A DNA stretch of 34,169 nucleotides from Bacilli bacterium. Its GTDB lineage: Bacteria; Bacillota_I; Bacilli_A; RF39; UBA660. A program made the translations under genes and the position numbers. The stretch lies in assembly GCA_017432825.1 (NCBI GenBank), contig JAFRIJ010000002.1:1-34169 (forward strand), written 5' to 3'. Position 1 is the first letter of the stretch, and the number at the start of each line of letters is the position of its first letter. Shown in pieces: positions 32,410-34,169 of this stretch. A model generated the notes under the pieces. That model had not been told where the DNA came from, made no database searches, and worked only from the letters and a program-made list of their open reading frames with translations.

Positions 32410-32889
32410 TTAAAACACAAAAAATATCATAAGTAGTAATAATAATACAATACCTACTAATAAACTAAAGCTAACATTACCTTTATTATCAATATCTGAA
32501 GATACTTTTTTAACTCCTTCTTTATCGTTTACTTCTACTATTTTTTCTTCTTTTATTTTTTCTTCTTTTATTTCTCCTTTTTTAATATTTTTATTAACTT
32601 CTATATCACTAAGTTCAGAAGTCATTCTCTTTTGTTCATCTTTACTTAAACTCTTATAATATCCAGTTAATTTTTTATCATCAAATAATTGATAACATTC
32701 TTTTCTTTCTATAGAATTTAAAGAATTAAATAATATTTTAATATCTTCTATAGACAATCTAGATATTAACCCCTTCTTCTCACTACTAGATAATTTATTC
32801 CATAATTCTATCTTATTACTATAATTACTTATTTTCTTAAAAAATAAAGCTTTATCTTTAATATTCTTAAATTCTTCATATATATCCAT
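32410..32889 (-). CDS. Tail-anchored protein with MgtE-N-like helical repeats
   Basis: This 159-aa protein has an N-terminal helical part (residues 1-95) containing repeats such as LISRLSIEDIKILFNSLNS and KLTGYYKSLSKDEQKRMTSEL, which recall the superhelical N-domain of MgtE/FliG-type proteins. A Lys/Glu-rich linker with a short repeat (KEEKI, KEEKI) follows, and the last 20 residues are one membrane helix ending FFVF. A helix at the extreme C-terminus with no signal peptide means the protein faces the cytoplasm. Function unknown. The TGCTATAAT promoter (32916-32924) lies upstream. Confidence 0.6.
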   Translation of the reverse strand: MDIYEEFKNIKDKALFFKKISNYSNKIELWNKLSSSEKKGLISRLSIEDIKILFNSLNSIERKECYQLFDDKKLTGYYKSLSKDEQKRMTSELSDIEVNKNIKKGEIKEEKIKEEKIVEVNDKEGVKKVSSDIDNKGNVSFSLLVGIVLLLLLMIFFVF

Positions 32890-32915
32890 AGTAACACCTC
32901 ATTACCTTTTAGTAA

Positions 32916-32924
32916 ATTATAGCA
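32916..32924 (-). promoter_or_regulatory. Extended -10 promoter of the tail-anchored protein gene
   Basis: The minus strand reads TGCTATAAT, a perfect TGnTATAAT, 27 nt before the ATG at 32889. Confidence 0.6.
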
Positions 32925-32933
32925 TACAAATAA

Positions 32934-32973
32934 TAAAAAAGAAAGAATAAATTACTATTTTATCTTTCTTTTT
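32934..32973 (-). terminator. Terminator of the yhcG-like gene
   Basis: An 11-bp stem AAAAAGAAAGA/TCTTTCTTTTT (32936-32946 with 32963-32973) has a 16-nt loop that can itself pair in part. T residues follow on the minus strand. The stop codon overlaps it. Confidence 0.65.
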
Positions 32974-33862
32974 ATACTAATTCATATTTTCTAACAGTAA
33001 TTCTATCATCAGAACAATACTCAATAACAAATTTATTTTCTCTTTTGCATATAATTATTCCAATTGTATTATTATTAGTAGTTTCCTTAATATTTTTATC
33101 TATAAAATTCATATATTTTCTAACTTGCGAAATATATTCTGCTTTAAATTCCGTAACCTTTAATTCAACTACTACATAGCAATTATATTTTATATTAAAT
33201 AATAATAAATCTATATAGTTATATCTTTCTCCTATTTTTATTTTATATTCACTACCAACATAAGTAAAACCTTTACCTAACTGATTTAAAAAACCATCTA
33301 AATTATTAAATATTAATTCTCCTAAAACACATTCATTAAATTTATCTATTTTTTCACTAGATTTAATTAATATTGGATTAGGTATTAAATCTACCATTTC
33401 TAATTCTTTAAACTCTATCATTTTCTCTCTTGTTTCTTTTGGTAATCTTTCATATTCTTTATTTTTTATCATCTCTTCTAGTTGCCTTTTTGAAAGATTA
33501 TATTTATCTGATATATTAATATAATACTTAATTGCCTCAATTGATTTTAATGATAAAGTGATTCGAATATTAGTCCATGTTAATTTGGAACCCATTGGGT
33601 TCCAATTTAGTTCTCTAAAAATATCATAAAATTGCCTCATATATCTTAAATTTCTCTCATTATACTTTTCACCAACTTCTATCATTAACCTCTCAGAATA
33701 TTGCTTAATAATATTTTTACCATATTCTTTTCCAGCTTCGCTTAATAATTTTCCGGTCTCATAATATACTCTAATCTTATTTCTATCTTTTGAATAATCT
33801 TTAACTTTATCGTATATCTCACCTTTTATTAATCTTTCTTTTATCTCATTATAATAATCCAT
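32972..33862 (-). CDS. YhcG/DUF1016-type PD-(D/E)XK nuclease
   Basis: This 296-aa protein has the DUF1016 N-terminal domain (about 1-150: VYYETGKLLSEA, ERNLRYMRQFYDIF, LTWTNIRITLSL, KRQLEEMI). The C-terminal nuclease domain has FTYVGSEYKIKIG, YIDLLLFN and VVVELKV. The D and ExK of IDLLLF and VELKV form the PD-(D/E)XK site; the rest of the pattern (FKAEYISQVRKYMNF) is complete. Such proteins resemble Holliday-junction-resolvase folds and are common in accessory DNA; some take part in defence or mobile-element biology. The start is the ATG at 33862 after GAGGTGA. It seems intact and single. A TTGAAA-N18-TAGAAT promoter (33913 down to 33884) lies upstream. Confidence 0.88.
   Translation of the reverse strand: MDYYNEIKERLIKGEIYDKVKDYSKDRNKIRVYYETGKLLSEAGKEYGKNIIKQYSERLMIEVGEKYNERNLRYMRQFYDIFRELNWNPMGSKLTWTNIRITLSLKSIEAIKYYINISDKYNLSKRQLEEMIKNKEYERLPKETREKMIEFKELEMVDLIPNPILIKSSEKIDKFNECVLGELIFNNLDGFLNQLGKGFTYVGSEYKIKIGERYNYIDLLLFNIKYNCYVVVELKVTEFKAEYISQVRKYMNFIDKNIKETTNNNTIGIIICKRENKFVIEYCSDDRITVRKYELV
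33585..33605. repeat. Perfect 21-nt palindrome inside the yhcG-like gene
   Basis: TTGGAACCCA and TGGGTTCCAA flank a single T. It codes for ELNWNPMG in the first domain. The arms are far more GC-rich than their surroundings. Confidence 0.8.
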
Positions 33863-33883
33863 AACTTCACCTCTAACCATATT

Positions 33884-33913
33884 ATTCTACATATAATTAG
33901 AGAATCCTTTCAA
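33884..33913 (-). promoter_or_regulatory. Promoter of the yhcG-like gene
   Basis: The minus strand has TTGAAA (33913-33908) 18 nt from TAGAAT (33889-33884); both match five of six consensus bases. It lies 21 nt before the start at 33862. Confidence 0.6.
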
Positions 33914-33921
33914 TATAACAA

Positions 33922-33947
33922 AGAGATAGTAATTACTTACTATCTCT
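33922..33947 (-). terminator. Terminator of sufU
   Basis: A perfect 11-bp stem AGAGATAGTAA/TTACTATCTCT (33922-33932 with 33937-33947) has a TTAC loop. The T-tail is modest on the minus strand (TTGTTATATT). The sufU stop codon lies in the loop. Confidence 0.7.
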
Positions 33948-34169
33948 ATATTTAACAAGTTCTTTATATATACCATCATAACTTAACGTAGCACATTTAA
34001 TTCTAGCCGGTTGTTTATATATATCATCATATACTATAGCTTCTCCTAAAATATCTTTATCATATTCTTTTTCATCTATCATTTTCTTATAATTATCAAT
34101 AATCTTTATAGCATCTTCTATACTCTTACCTCTTATTAAGTTAATAAGTATATTAGTACTACTAGTACT
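33933..34169 (-). CDS. sufU: SufU iron-sulfur cluster assembly protein (3' part)
   Basis: The last 78 residues run to the window edge: STNILINLIRGKSIEDAIKI, MIDEKEYDKDILGEAIVYDD, and QPARIKCATLSYDGIYKEL. This is the C-terminal half of SufU-type NifU-like proteins, including the last conserved Cys (ARIKCA). SufU takes sulfur from SufS during Fe-S cluster assembly. The N-terminal half with the first two cysteines is outside the window. A terminator follows directly, so sufU appears to end its operon here, whereas in Bacillus sufB comes after sufU. Confidence 0.88.
   Translation of the reverse strand, partial: STSSTNILINLIRGKSIEDAIKIIDNYKKMIDEKEYDKDILGEAIVYDDIYKQPARIKCATLSYDGIYKELVKYRDSK

Overview
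The window is a very AT-rich piece of a low-GC Gram-positive (Firmicutes/Bacilli-type) chromosome, probably from an uncultured gut-type lineage. This rests on PolC as the replicative polymerase, a RecU-PBP1 gene pair, SufU, a YugI-like S1 protein, AGGAGG/GGTGAT ribosome binding sites and extended -10 promoters (TGnTATAAT). TGG codes for Trp and TGA ends at least two genes, so the genetic code looks standard. The first ~130 bases do not belong: they are ~59% GC, encode an internal piece of a PurF-like enzyme, and most likely come from a chimeric assembly.

Layout. (1) 1-130: foreign fragment. (2) 162-2288: TtcA-like tRNA thiolase, a zinc-ribbon membrane protein and an unknown protein. (3) 2346-4711: GNAT, AlkD-like and RlmCD-like methyltransferase genes in one operon. 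(4) 4791-6399: a YutH/CotS-like protein, a NifU-domain protein (YutI) and an S1-domain protein. (5) 6468-7498: five tRNA genes, Val-Thr-Tyr-Gln-Lys; the tRNA-Tyr anticodon is split by a 591-nt group I intron that carries a PD-(D/E)XK homing endonuclease gene. (6) 7536-9451: YolD plus a UvrX-type Y-family polymerase behind a promoter that holds a LexA-like palindrome. (7) 9524-15015: polC and yunB. (8) 15138-18449: recU-ponA. (9) 18466-21311: a lipoprotein, asnS, an Xre regulator and two tiny YjcZ-type membrane proteins. (10) 21404-29568: a seven-gene operon for a type IV secretion-like envelope complex. It has a VirB2-like pilin domain on an exported protein, VirB6/TrbL-like and PrgI-like membrane proteins, a VirB4 ATPase split into two overlapping genes, a two-domain peptidoglycan hydrolase and a membrane-anchored protein. 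No relaxase or coupling protein is present. (11) 29672-32889: an SPFH protein without a membrane anchor, a small protein, a coiled-coil membrane-hairpin protein and a tail-anchored protein. (12) 32972-33862: a YhcG/DUF1016 nuclease. (13) 33933-end: the 3' part of sufU.

Themes. Sporulation-linked genes (yunB, a yutH-like gene, two yjcZ-like genes) occur, and two of them are preceded by sigma-E-like CATAAAAT elements, so a sporulation programme or its remnant is likely. Transcript leaders look very short. Because the SD sequence GGTGAT contains an in-frame GTG in several genes, automatic start calls are often a few codons too long; starts were corrected here. The most novel items are the tRNA-Tyr group I intron, with its ORF apparently in the P1 loop and an apparent AUA start codon, and the chromosomal type IV secretion-like operon with its split VirB4 and neighbouring SPFH module.
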